Position numbers and translations under genes: made by a program
The notes under the pieces: model-generated
Seen by the model: the letters and a program-made list of their open reading frames with translations, nothing else
The model's database searches: none
Told to the model about the DNA's origin: nothing
NCBI RefSeq assembly: GCF_016919245.1
Contig: NZ_JAFEJA010000001.1
Coordinates: 3,010,001-3,074,000, forward strand
DNA: 64,000 nt
Direction of reading: 5' to 3'
Origin: Streptomyces zhihengii
Lineage (GTDB): Bacteria > Actinomycetota > Actinomycetes > Streptomycetales > Streptomycetaceae
Shown here: one piece after another, positions 1 through 7,618 of the stretch
Layout of the letters: each line of letters begins with the position of its first letter
How positions within the stretch are numbered: position 1 is the first letter of the stretch

Positions 1-129
1 CAGCTCGCCGTACGCGAGCGCGCCCAGCAGGTCCACGACGGCGGCGCGGTACTGCGGGTCGGCGGACGCCGTGTCCCAGTCCTGGGCGGCGATCCCGGTG
101 TGTTCAGTGGCGATGTCAGGCGTCTCCAT
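1..129 (-). CDS. Ferritin-like domain protein, N-terminal fragment
   Basis: The first 43 codons of a gene that continues past the left edge, read from an ATG at 127-129. The visible start is METPDIATEHTGIAAQDW, followed by an acidic/Ala stretch and a helix-like LLGALAYGEL segment. From memory, this resembles the N-terminus of the ferritin-like-fold protein that Streptomyces encodes beside the DEAD-box helicase, where the Glu in AYGEL would belong to the four-helix bundle. It is divergent from the helicase gene. No metal-site residues can be judged from the fragment, so function is unresolved. Confidence 0.6.
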   Translation of the reverse strand, partial: METPDIATEHTGIAAQDWDTASADPQYRAAVVDLLGALAYGEL

Positions 130-357
130 GAACCGAACGATAGCCCGCTCGACGGGCCCGCCAAGGGCCTGGTCAGCAGGGCACCGGACACACTCGCGGT
201 GAATTCACCCAACACACATGCGCGAATCCGGGGTACAGTGGTAAAGCGCCTGCTGAGCATCAGCGTCATTCGAACTGCTCGGTGGGCCGTCTCATGAATG
301 AGGATGCCCGGTCGGTGGCCCGATCGGCTCCGACCCGCCCGCCCTCCACGCGGACCA

Positions 358-397
358 GGCGCACAGGTGCGCCCGACCGCAGATGAGGGGCCCCTCA
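358..397 (+). promoter_or_regulatory. Hairpin pair in presumed helicase 5' leader
   Basis: The 395 bases between the ferritin-like start and the helicase CTG hold no convincing gene. They contain a 7-bp inverted repeat (358-364 with 367-373) and a perfect 14-bp palindrome (384-397, tgaggggcccctca). A TACAGT box near 232 could be a -10 element. Long structured leaders are common on DEAD-box helicase mRNAs, but a regulatory role here is inference. Confidence 0.3.
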
Positions 398-524
398 GCG
401 GTATGACGCTCGAGCGACGGCAGTGGTCCCGCACCATCCGGTCAATCCACGGCCGGCCAGTACCCAGGTGCGGTACGACCCCCAGCGTTCGCCTCGTGCC
501 GCGTCTCACAGAAGAGGCAACACC

Positions 525-2747
525 CTGACTACGCAGCCGAAGACTTTCCGGGATCTCGGGATCCTCGCCGAGACCGCCGAAGCCCTCGAGGCCGTCGGCA
601 TCGTGCACCCGTTCCCCATCCAGGAGATGACGCTCCCCGTCGCCCTCACGGGCACCGACGTCATCGGACAGGCCAAGACCGGCACCGGCAAGACGCTCGG
701 TTTCGGCCTGCCGCTGCTGGAGCGCGTCACCGTCCCCGCCGACGTCGAGGCCGGCCGGGCGAAGCCCGAGCAGCTCACCGACGCCCCGCAGGCCCTGGTG
801 GTCGTCCCCACCCGCGAGCTCTGCACCCAGGTCACCAACGACCTCCTGACGGCGGGCAAGGCCCGTAACGTCCGCGTGCTCGCGATCTACGGCGGCCGGG
901 CCTACGAGCCCCAGGTCGAGGCGCTCAAGAAGGGCGTCGACGTGATCGTCGGCACGCCCGGGCGTCTGCTGGACCTGGCCGGACAGCGCAAGCTCGACCT
1001 CTCCCACGTCCGCGCCCTGGTGCTGGACGAGGCGGACGAGATGCTCGACCTGGGCTTCCTGCCCGACGTCGAGAAGATCATCCAGCAGCTTCCGCCCAAG
1101 CGGCAGACCATGCTGTTCTCGGCGACCATGCCGGGTGCCGTCATCGGTCTCGCGCGCCGCTACATGTCGCAGCCCACGCACATCCGCGCCACCGCGCCGG
1201 ACGACGAGGGCGCGACCGTCGCCAACATCACCCAGCACGTCTACCGCGCGCACTCCATGGACAAGCCGGAGATGGTCTCCCGCATCCTGCAGGCCGACGG
1301 CCGCGGGCTGGCGATGATCTTCTGCCGCACCAAGCGGACCGCGGCCGACATCGCCGACCAGCTCGCCCGCCGCGGCTTCGCCTCCGGCGCGGTCCACGGC
1401 GACCTCGGCCAGGGCGCGCGCGAGCAGGCCCTGCGGGCGTTCCGCAACGGCAAGGTCGACGTGCTGGTGTGCACCGACGTCGCCGCCCGCGGCATCGACG
1501 TCGAGGGCGTGACCCACGTCATCAACTACCAGTCGCCCGAGGACGAGAAGACGTACCTGCACCGCATCGGCCGCACCGGCCGCGCGGGTGCCTCCGGTAC
1601 GGCGATCACCCTGGTCGACTGGGACGACATCCCGCGCTGGCAGCTCATCAACAAGGCGCTGGACCTGAAGTTCGCCGACCCGGTCGAGACGTACTCCACC
1701 TCGCCGCACCTCTACGAGGAGCTGAAGATCCCCCAGGGCACCAAGGGTGTCCTGCCGCGTGCGGAGCGCACGCGGGCGGGTCTGGCGGCGGAGGAGCTGG
1801 AGGACCTCGGCGAGACCGGTGGCCGCGGCCGCCGCGGAAGCGCCCCGGCCCCCGCCGAGGAGCGTCCGGCGCGGACGCCGCGTCAGCGCCGCCGCACCCG
1901 TGGCGGGTCCGACCTGGCAGCGCCGTCGGTGCCGGAGCAGGCCTCGGCCGAGCCGGCCGCCGCCGAGCCGCGCACCCCGCGCCGTCGCCGCCGCACCCGT
2001 GCGGGCGCGTCCGGCCCGGCCGCCGTGGCGGTCGTGGAGACGGTCGAGAGCGGACACGTCGTCGAGCCCCGTGCCGAGGCCGCCGTGGCGGTCGCGGAGC
2101 CCGAGGCGCCGGCCGAGCCGCGCCGCCGTCGCACCCGCAAGGCCGTGGCCGAGCCGGCCGAGGCCGCGGTGGCCGTCGCCGAGCCGCCGGCGGAGGCGGA
2201 GAGCAAGCCCCGCCGCACCCGTACCCGCAAGGCCGCCCAGCCCGCCGACGCCGCGGTCGCGGTGTCCGAGGCCGCGGTGTCCGAGGCCGCCCCCCGGCGT
2301 GCCCGGGCCCCGAAGGCCGAGGCCGCGGTGGCCGTCGCCGAGCCGGTGGCGGAGGCGGAGAGCAAGCCGCGCCGCACCCGTACCCGCAAGGCCACCCAGC
2401 CCGCCGACGCCGCGGTAGCGGTGTCCGAGGCCGCAGTGGCCGTCGCCGAGCCCGTCGCCGAGACGAAGCCGCGCCGCACCCGTGCGGTCAAGGCCGTGGA
2501 GACGGCGGAGACGGCCGAGGCGGCGCCCAAGGCCCGTCGTACGCGTGCCGCCAAGGCCACCGCCGTGGACACGGTCGCCGTCGCCGAGCCGGCGGCGGAG
2601 ACCGAGGCCGTGACGAAGCCCCGCCGCACCCGCAAGGCCGCCCAGCCCGCCGAGGCCGCCGTGGCCGTCGCCGAGCCCGCGGCGGAGGCGGAGAGCAAGC
2701 CCCGCCGCACGCGTGCGCGCAAGGCGGTGGCGCAGCCCGAGAGCTGA
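525..2747 (+). CDS. DEAD-box ATP-dependent RNA helicase with long basic repeat tail
   Basis: All SF2 DEAD-box motifs are present in order: AKTGTGKT (motif I), PTREL (Ia), TPGR (Ib), DEAD (II), SAT (III), then the second RecA domain with ARGID and HRIGRTGRAG (VI). The enzyme unwinds RNA duplexes using ATP, acting in ribosome assembly, mRNA turnover or cold adaptation. The catalytic core ends near base 1790. About 300 further residues are a low-complexity tail alternating Arg/Lys-rich RRTR blocks with AVAVAEP blocks, probably a disordered RNA-binding arm. I place the start at CTG 525, 7 nt after GAAGAGG, because it gives the natural helicase N-terminus TTQPKTFRDLGIL. The upstream in-frame ATG (423) would add 34 unlike residues with no good ribosome site. 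A strong terminator follows. Confidence 0.93.
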   Translation: MTTQPKTFRDLGILAETAEALEAVGIVHPFPIQEMTLPVALTGTDVIGQAKTGTGKTLGFGLPLLERVTVPADVEAGRAKPEQLTDAPQALVVVPTRELCTQVTNDLLTAGKARNVRVLAIYGGRAYEPQVEALKKGVDVIVGTPGRLLDLAGQRKLDLSHVRALVLDEADEMLDLGFLPDVEKIIQQLPPKRQTMLFSATMPGAVIGLARRYMSQPTHIRATAPDDEGATVANITQHVYRAHSMDKPEMVSRILQADGRGLAMIFCRTKRTAADIADQLARRGFASGAVHGDLGQGAREQALRAFRNGKVDVLVCTDVAARGIDVEGVTHVINYQSPEDEKTYLHRIGRTGRAGASGTAITLVDWDDIPRWQLINKALDLKFADPVETYSTSPHLYEELKIPQGTKGVLPRAERTRAGLAAEELEDLGETGGRGRRGSAPAPAEERPARTPRQRRRTRGGSDLAAPSVPEQASAEPAAAEPRTPRRRRRTRAGASGPAAVAVVETVESGHVVEPRAEAAVAVAEPEAPAEPRRRRTRKAVAEPAEAAVAVAEPPAEAESKPRRTRTRKAAQPADAAVAVSEAAVSEAAPRRARAPKAEAAVAVAEPVAEAESKPRRTRTRKATQPADAAVAVSEAAVAVAEPVAETKPRRTRAVKAVETAETAEAAPKARRTRAAKATAVDTVAVAEPAAETEAVTKPRRTRKAAQPAEAAVAVAEPAAEAESKPRRTRARKAVAQPES
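2010..2740 (+). repeat. Imperfect coding repeats in helicase tail
   Basis: Tandem imperfect units of roughly 60-110 bases encode alternations of KPRRTRTRKA and QPADAAVAVSEAAVAVAEP-like segments. Several unit pairs are nearly identical at the DNA level, for example around 2190-2270 and 2360-2440. Such arrays expand and contract by recombination or slippage, so the tail length should vary between strains. Confidence 0.75.
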
Positions 2748-2763
2748 CGCCCGCACGTACCGG

Positions 2764-2796
2764 ACGGCCCGGCCCCCTTCGCGGGGGCCGGGCCGT
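2764..2796 (+). terminator. Terminator after helicase gene
   Basis: Perfect 14-bp GC-rich inverted repeat (2764-2777 with 2783-2796) with a TTCGC loop, 17 bases after the helicase stop. There is no T-run, as usual for Streptomyces terminators. Confidence 0.8.
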
Positions 2797-2856
2797 CGGC
2801 GTGTGGTGCGTCACCCGGGGCGGGCGCGCCGGCCCCCGCGCCGTTAGCCTCGTGCC

Positions 2857-3714
2857 ATGAGCCGCCCGCCCACCTTCGTGCCGCCCTCCTGCGCCCGCTC
2901 CGTCCGTCTGCCCACCTCCCGTGGGGAGTTCGCCGTGCTCGACGCACGGCCGGCGGGGACGCCCCGGGGCACCGCCCTGCTGCTGCCCGGCTACACCGGC
3001 AGCAAGGAGGACTTCATCGCGATGCTGGAGCCGCTGACGGCGGCCGGATACCGGGCCGTGGCGGTGGACGGGCGCGGGCAGTACGAGAGCGGCGGCCCGG
3101 ACGACGAAGGGGCCTACGCCCAGGCCGCCCTGGCCGCCGATGTGCTCGCCCAGGCCGCGGCGCTGGGCGGCCCGGTGCACCTCGTCGGGCACTCGCTGGG
3201 CGGCCAGATCGCCCGTGCGGCCGTCCTGCTGGACGCCTCCCCCTTCGTGACGTTCACACTGATGTCGTCCGGGCCGGCCGAGGTGAGCCCGGACCAGCGG
3301 CAGAAGGTGAAGCTGCTCGCCGACGCGCTGGCCGTGATGACGATGGACGACGTCTGGACGGCCATGCAGGCGTTCGACGCCCCCGCCCCCGAGGACTCCC
3401 AGCGGGCAGCCGACAGCGGCCGGGAGGATCTGCGGCAGCGCTGGCTGCGCCACAGCCCGGTGCAACTGCGCGTCACCGGGCGGCAGTTGACCGTGGAGCC
3501 GGACCGGGTCGACGAGCTCGCCGCCGTGCGGACGGTGCCGAAGCACGTGGTCTCCGGGGAGCGGGACGACACCTGGCCGGTTTCGCTGCTGGACGAGATG
3601 GCGTCCCGGCTGGGGGCCGCCCGGACGGTGGTGGCCGGTGCCGAGCACTCGCCGAACACGGACCGTCCGGCCGAGACCTCCGCCGCGCTGACCGGCTTCT
3701 GGGACCGGTACTGA
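2857..3714 (+). CDS. Alpha/beta hydrolase (serine esterase/lipase-like)
   Basis: A 285-aa single-domain alpha/beta hydrolase. LLLPGYTGSKEDF supplies the oxyanion-hole HG-like turn, VAVDGRG precedes the nucleophile, GHSLGG is the nucleophile elbow (catalytic Ser), and EHSPNTDRP near the C-terminus carries the catalytic His. There is no signal peptide, so it is cytoplasmic. The substrate cannot be read from sequence. The gene is a single unit behind the helicase terminator and converges on the NYN-domain gene. Its 3' end is the apparent source of a short tandem duplication immediately downstream. Confidence 0.88.
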   Translation: MSRPPTFVPPSCARSVRLPTSRGEFAVLDARPAGTPRGTALLLPGYTGSKEDFIAMLEPLTAAGYRAVAVDGRGQYESGGPDDEGAYAQAALAADVLAQAAALGGPVHLVGHSLGGQIARAAVLLDASPFVTFTLMSSGPAEVSPDQRQKVKLLADALAVMTMDDVWTAMQAFDAPAPEDSQRAADSGREDLRQRWLRHSPVQLRVTGRQLTVEPDRVDELAAVRTVPKHVVSGERDDTWPVSLLDEMASRLGAARTVVAGAEHSPNTDRPAETSAALTGFWDRY

Positions 3715-3718
3715 GGGG

Positions 3719-3786
3719 CTGCGGGTGCTGCCGGCTTCCGGGACCGGGGGCGGTACTGAGCCTGCGGGTGCTGCCGGCTTCCGGGA
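3719..3786. repeat. 25-bp direct repeat, 43-bp period
   Basis: ctgcgggtgctgccggcttc plus ccgga-type continuation occurs exactly at 3719-3743 and 3762-3786. A looser third copy is the last codons of the hydrolase gene (ggcttctgggaccggtactga), and a fourth partial copy forms the stop region of the NYN gene on the other strand. It looks like a local tandem duplication of the hydrolase 3' end. Confidence 0.7.
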
Positions 3787-4710
3787 TCAGTACTGGGACT
3801 GAAGGTGCTGCCAGAACCCGTCGCGCAGCGCCCGCCTGAGGGCGGCGTGTCCGCGCAGGGAGCGCTGGAGGTGGGCCTCCGCCTCGACGAGCAGCTCCTG
3901 GTCGACCGCGCCCGGCAGGTACGGGTAGCCGGGGAGCAGGTCGGCGAGCGCCTCGCTCCCCCGCTCGCCCAGCCAGGTGGCGGCGATCCGGGCGCCGACG
4001 AAGCGCACCTCGTCGCGGGAGGGCGGCGGGGCGCCCTCGTTCTCGTAGGTGGTGACGGGCCTGCGGGTGATGTACGGGCGGCAGAAGTCGAGGTCGAAGG
4101 AGCGCTGGCTGTCGACCTCCCACAGCAGCGGTTCGGCCTGGTTGCGGCCCTCGGCGGCCTCGACGCCCCAGAGGTGGACCCGGGCGCCGTAGCCCTGGGC
4201 GGCCTCGACGGCCGGGACGAGGTCCTCGTCGCCCCCGACGAGCGCGGCGTCGCTGATGGCGCGGTGGCGGGCGAGGGACTCCAGATCGCTGCGGATGAGG
4301 GAGTCGACGCCCTTCTGCTGGTTGTTGGCGTTGAGGTTGCCGAGCCGCACCTTGACGTCGGGCAGCTCGGCGACGGCCTGCTGCTCGGGGGTGTGGATCC
4401 GGCGGCGGGCGCCGTCGTACCAGTAGACCCTCAGCAGGCGGCTGTCCGCGAAGATGGTGCGCGCGGTGTCGATGAACGCCTCGATGAGCCCTTCGGCGTC
4501 GAGGTCGAAGGAGCGCCTGTCCTCGGTGCCCGCGACCAGCAATCCGGCCGAAGCATAGACGTAACCGGCGTCGACGAAGATGGCGTGTGTCGACGGGGTC
4601 TTCGCGACCTCGGCGAGCATCCGCTCCAGGAGTGCGTTGGTGCGCTCCAGGCGGGCTGCGACACCGGCCGCGTCGACGGTGGGCTGGGGGGCGTGCTCTG
4701 CGTCGTCCAT
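3787..4710 (-). CDS. NYN-domain (PIN-like) protein
   Basis: A 307-aa protein with a NYN/DUF88 domain, a PIN-like RNase fold. AIFVDAGYV gives the first acidic residue, VDSLIRSDLESLA carries the central Asp of the domain and ALVGGDEDLVPAVEAA contains the typical GDxD-like active-site acidic cluster. The first 35 residues form a charged helix. The C-terminal 100 residues are predicted helical and specific to the actinobacterial branch. Members are thought to be metal-dependent RNases, but the target is unknown. ATG 4710 is preceded by GAGG at about 6 nt. The gene is divergent from the 50-aa gene and convergent with the hydrolase. Confidence 0.8.
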   Translation of the reverse strand: MDDAEHAPQPTVDAAGVAARLERTNALLERMLAEVAKTPSTHAIFVDAGYVYASAGLLVAGTEDRRSFDLDAEGLIEAFIDTARTIFADSRLLRVYWYDGARRRIHTPEQQAVAELPDVKVRLGNLNANNQQKGVDSLIRSDLESLARHRAISDAALVGGDEDLVPAVEAAQGYGARVHLWGVEAAEGRNQAEPLLWEVDSQRSFDLDFCRPYITRRPVTTYENEGAPPPSRDEVRFVGARIAATWLGERGSEALADLLPGYPYLPGAVDQELLVEAEAHLQRSLRGHAALRRALRDGFWQHLQSQY

Positions 4711-4769
4711 ACGCGCCTCATTGTGCGCGGCCGGGACCCTACCCGCCAGTAGTTAGGCATCCGAAAAAT

Positions 4770-4786
4770 TTCCTTAGCGTAGGGAA
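4770..4786. promoter_or_regulatory. Imperfect dyad between divergent genes
   Basis: ttccttagcgtagggaa is a 7-bp-arm dyad with one mismatch and a 3-nt centre, in an AT-rich patch (4751-4795) unusual for this DNA. It lies between the NYN gene and the 50-aa gene and may be an operator or overlapping promoters for either. Confidence 0.3.
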
Positions 4787-4886
4787 TGTTTGCAGGATGC
4801 ATGGCGTTGTAGACCCCGACACACGGGCGGAGAATTCCGTCTGTCAGCAGTTCTCCTTCAGGAGGATCAGACGAAGGGAGAAGCCC

Positions 4887-5039
4887 TTGCGCTTCGAGAT
4901 CATGCGACTGGACGACGTCGACGGCACGGCCGTGGACAGCACCGTCGTGGACGCCGCCTCCGTCAACCGGATCGTGCAGCAGGCCGCTTCGATCGGTCAG
5001 CGCATTCTCATCCGGCCCGCCGAGACATCGGCTTCGTAA
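4887..5039 (+). CDS. Conserved 50-aa actinobacterial protein
   Basis: Reads LRFEIMRLDDVDGTAVDSTV and then VNRIVQQAASIGQRILIRPAETSAS. I recall close relatives in most Streptomyces with no assigned function. TTG 4887 is chosen because AAGGGAG ends 7 nt upstream. An in-frame ATG at 4797 would add a poorly coding-like stretch. It is a small soluble protein with an acidic N-terminal half and a helix near its end. A strong bidirectional terminator follows directly. Confidence 0.7.
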   Translation: MRFEIMRLDDVDGTAVDSTVVDAASVNRIVQQAASIGQRILIRPAETSAS

Positions 5040-5057
5040 CCCTTGCGAGCAGCCGCT

Positions 5058-5102
5058 CGCACCGCGCCCCCGTACGGACCGACCGTACGGGGGCGCGGTG
5101 CG
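5058..5102. terminator. Bidirectional terminator, 20-bp perfect stem
   Basis: Perfect 20-bp inverted repeat (5058-5077 with 5083-5102) and 5-nt loop between the 50-aa gene and convergent marC-family gene. It probably serves both. Confidence 0.85.
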
Positions 5103-5115
5103 TCGCGGGGCGTGC

Positions 5116-5721
5116 TCAGGCGCCCTGGACGACCTGGGTGACGCCGTTGATGATCTGCTGGACGGCGATGGCGGAGAGCATCATGCCCGCCAGGCGGGTC
5201 ACCAGGACCACGCCGCCGTCCTTGATGACCCGGATGATCAGCAGCGAGTAGCGCATGGTCAGCCAGAGCACCACGTGCATGGCCACGATCGCGGCCCAGA
5301 CCGAGACCTGCCGCGCGGCGCTGTCGGCGTGCTGCACCGCGAGGATGACCGACACGATGGCGCCCGGGCCGGCGAGCAGCGGCATGCCGAGGGGCACCAG
5401 CGCGACGTTGACGTCCTTGGTCTGCTGCGGCTCGTCGGTCTTGCCGGTGAGCAGGTCGAGGGCGATCAGCAGCAGGAGCAGTCCGCCGGCGATCATCAGC
5501 GCCGGCACGGAGACGTGCAGGTAGTCGAGGATCTGCTGCCCGAGGATGCCGAAGACGGTGATGACGCCGAAGGCGACGGCGACCGCCTGCCAGGCCATCC
5601 GCCGCTGCACCTTGGCGGGCCGGCCGGAGGTGAGGGCGAGGAAGATCGGGGTGATCCCGGGGGGATCCATGATGACGAAGAGGGTCAGGAACAGGGAGCC
5701 GAAAACGGCAGCGTCGAACAC
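5116..5721 (-). CDS. MarC family integral membrane protein
   Basis: A 201-aa hydrophobic protein with about six membrane helices and the MarC signatures VIMDPPGITPIFLALT near residue 17 and PLGMPLLAGPGAI near residue 110. MarC/UPF0056 proteins were named after a multiple-antibiotic-resistance locus but have no proven transport role. GTG 5721 is used as start. The PHP-domain gene lies upstream with an 80-nt gap, and the two may be co-transcribed. Confidence 0.9.
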   Translation of the reverse strand: MFDAAVFGSLFLTLFVIMDPPGITPIFLALTSGRPAKVQRRMAWQAVAVAFGVITVFGILGQQILDYLHVSVPALMIAGGLLLLLIALDLLTGKTDEPQQTKDVNVALVPLGMPLLAGPGAIVSVILAVQHADSAARQVSVWAAIVAMHVVLWLTMRYSLLIIRVIKDGGVVLVTRLAGMMLSAIAVQQIINGVTQVVQGA

Positions 5722-5802
5722 GTGAAGGGCCTTGCGGGAGAAGGGGTCGTGCGGGTGGGCGGCGGGGCGGGCGCCTTCCGGCGGATCGGGGCCGGAGGGG
5801 CC

Positions 5803-6666
5803 CTACGGGCGGGGTCCGCCGGTACCGGGCACCGGGAACGCGCCGGTGGCGCGCCGGGTGATCTCGCCGTAGATCTCGGGGTCGGTGGTGTACTCGCCGA
5901 GGCGGCAGGTCTTGCGGCTGCCGTGGTAGTCGCTGGACCCGGTCGTCAGCAGGCCGAGGTCGCCCGCCAGCGCGCGCAGCCGGGCGCGCGCCGCCTCGTC
6001 GTGGTCCATGTGGTCGACCTCCACGCCGTCGAGGCCGCAGGCGGCCAGTTCGGCGAGGGCGCTCTCGGGGACCGTGCGGCCGCGCTTCACGGCGAGGGGG
6101 TGCGCGAGGACGGTGACGCCGCCGGCGGCCTTGACCAGGCGGACCGCGGTGAAGGGGTCGAGTTCGTGCTTCTCGGCGTAGGCCCGGCCGCCGTCGGCGA
6201 GCCAGGCGGGCGTGAAGGCGTCCGAGACCGAGGCGACCACGCCCAGCTCGACCAGAGCCTCCGCGATGTGGGGGCGTCCGACGGACCCGTCACCGGCGAT
6301 ACGGGCCACCTGGTCCCACTCGACCGGGACGCCGAGCTCCCGGAGCCTGCGGATCATCGTCCGGGCGCGCGGCACCCGGTCGTCGCGTACGAGCTCGCGC
6401 TCGCGCAGCAGCTCCGGCTCCTCCGGGTCGAAGAGGTAGGCCAGCATGTGCAGGCCCACGCCGTCGAGGCGGCAGGAGAGTTCGGCGCCGGTGACCAGGG
6501 TGAGGCCCTCGGGGACCGCGGCCGCGGCCTCGGCGTGGCCCCGGGTGGTGTCGTGGTCGGTGAGCGCGACGACGTCCAGGCCGGCCGCGGCGGCGCCCAG
6601 CACCAGACCGGCCGGGGAGTCCGTGCCGTCGGACGCGGTGGAGTGGGTGTGCAGATCGATGCGCAC
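5803..6666 (-). CDS. PHP-domain metal-dependent phosphoesterase
   Basis: A 287-aa PHP-domain protein. IDLHTHSTASDG is the first metal-binding motif, ALTDHDT the second, TGAELSC supplies the Glu ligand, VLAHP a His, and GSSDYHG near the end the last Asp/His pair. The complete set predicts an active tri-metal phosphoesterase. Relatives include 5'-3' nucleotide/RNA trimming enzymes (RNase AM / YciV type). GTG 6666 starts right at the domain, with GGAG about 10 nt upstream. A 33-residue upstream extension from 6765 is open but not domain-like. Confidence 0.88.
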   Translation of the reverse strand: MRIDLHTHSTASDGTDSPAGLVLGAAAAGLDVVALTDHDTTRGHAEAAAAVPEGLTLVTGAELSCRLDGVGLHMLAYLFDPEEPELLRERELVRDDRVPRARTMIRRLRELGVPVEWDQVARIAGDGSVGRPHIAEALVELGVVASVSDAFTPAWLADGGRAYAEKHELDPFTAVRLVKAAGGVTVLAHPLAVKRGRTVPESALAELAACGLDGVEVDHMDHDEAARARLRALAGDLGLLTTGSSDYHGSRKTCRLGEYTTDPEIYGEITRRATGAFPVPGTGGPRP

Positions 6667-6794
6667 GACGCTGGCTCCACGGCTCGGGACGGACAGGGGA
6701 CGCTCCAGGATAACGGGCGCGAGAGGCCGCGCCGACACCGGCAGGTAATAAGACCTCCCGCGCACTGCCCCTTACCGCGACGGTGCCGCCCCGG

Positions 6795-7433
6795 CTACGA
6801 GAGCAGCCTCGGCGACAGGGCTCCGCACGGCAGCAGCTCGACCTCGGCGCCCGCGTCGCGCAGGTCGGTGAGCACCAGCTCGTCGTAGAGCAGCAGACCG
6901 GACTGCTCGGGCCAGACGATCGCCCACAGCCACAGCCCCCGCGCCTCCCCCGCGAACACCGCCCGGTCCGGCGGGGCGTCCGCCACGTGCCACAGGGGGG
7001 TGGGGCGGCCCGCGGCCAGCACCTTGGCGTGCGGGGCGCGGTCGACCTCGATGTGCGGGCCCGGGTCGGGGCCGTCCATTCCCGCGAAGCGGGCCCCGAG
7101 GCCGACTCCGAGCTCCTCGGCCACCAGCAGCAGTTCGCCGATGCCGCCGAGCGGGCCGGGCCCGGAGCACGCCACCGCGGTCGCCCGGCCGCCGCTGCGG
7201 TCGTCGCCCGCGTAGGCGACGCCGGTGAACAGCCAGCCCACGGGGAGCGGCCATGGCATCCAGACGGGGACCTGCGCGCGGTTCACCACGACGCCGAGGG
7301 CTTCGACACTCGGCGGGATCACCGGCTGGAGCGGATACACGGCGCCGTGCACGTCGCATTGCCAGGCGTCGGCAAAAAGTCCGGGCGCCCGCACCCGGCC
7401 ACCACACTTCGGGCAACTGGGTTCGCCCCTCAT
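6795..7433 (-). CDS. DUF6758 family zinc-ribbon protein
   Basis: A 212-aa Streptomyces protein of the family I know as DUF6758. CPKCGG near residue 7 and CDVHG near residue 26 form a short zinc ribbon, and the remainder is a hydrophobic beta-rich domain with GPGPLGGIGELLLVAEE and LWAIVWPEQSGLLL segments. There is no signal peptide. Function is unknown. It is divergent from the MFS gene across an AT-rich 185-bp region. Confidence 0.7.
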   Translation of the reverse strand: MRGEPSCPKCGGRVRAPGLFADAWQCDVHGAVYPLQPVIPPSVEALGVVVNRAQVPVWMPWPLPVGWLFTGVAYAGDDRSGGRATAVACSGPGPLGGIGELLLVAEELGVGLGARFAGMDGPDPGPHIEVDRAPHAKVLAAGRPTPLWHVADAPPDRAVFAGEARGLWLWAIVWPEQSGLLLYDELVLTDLRDAGAEVELLPCGALSPRLLS

Positions 7434-7507
7434 AGTGCCCCACGGTCCTCCCAGGTCGACTCCGCGTCAAGGACGATCACCCGTCCGGAGCGCGCCCCTG
7501 CCGGGGC

Positions 7508-7560
7508 AGCACGCCGACCAAGTAGATGTATCTTGCATTTATTAGCCTGTCTAAATTATC
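7508..7560. promoter_or_regulatory. AT-rich divergent promoter region
   Basis: Between the DUF6758 and MFS genes the sequence drops sharply in GC (gatgtatcttgcatttatta and on to 7560). agatgtatct is a near-palindrome that could bind a TetR- or MarR-type repressor, but no regulator gene is adjacent. Confidence 0.35.
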
Positions 7561-7618
7561 GTCCGCAGGGACCGACCGTCAGCCGCGGACACGGCGCAGA
7601 CCACGAGGAGGAGCCGCC

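Noticed and set aside
423..524. ATG 423 as helicase start
   Set aside because: No ribosome site, non-homologous 34-residue stretch; CTG 525 fits better.
5098..6888. 596-aa plus-strand ORF across marC and PHP genes
   Set aside because: Reverse shadow; His/Asp/Gly/Val-rich composition typical of antisense frames.
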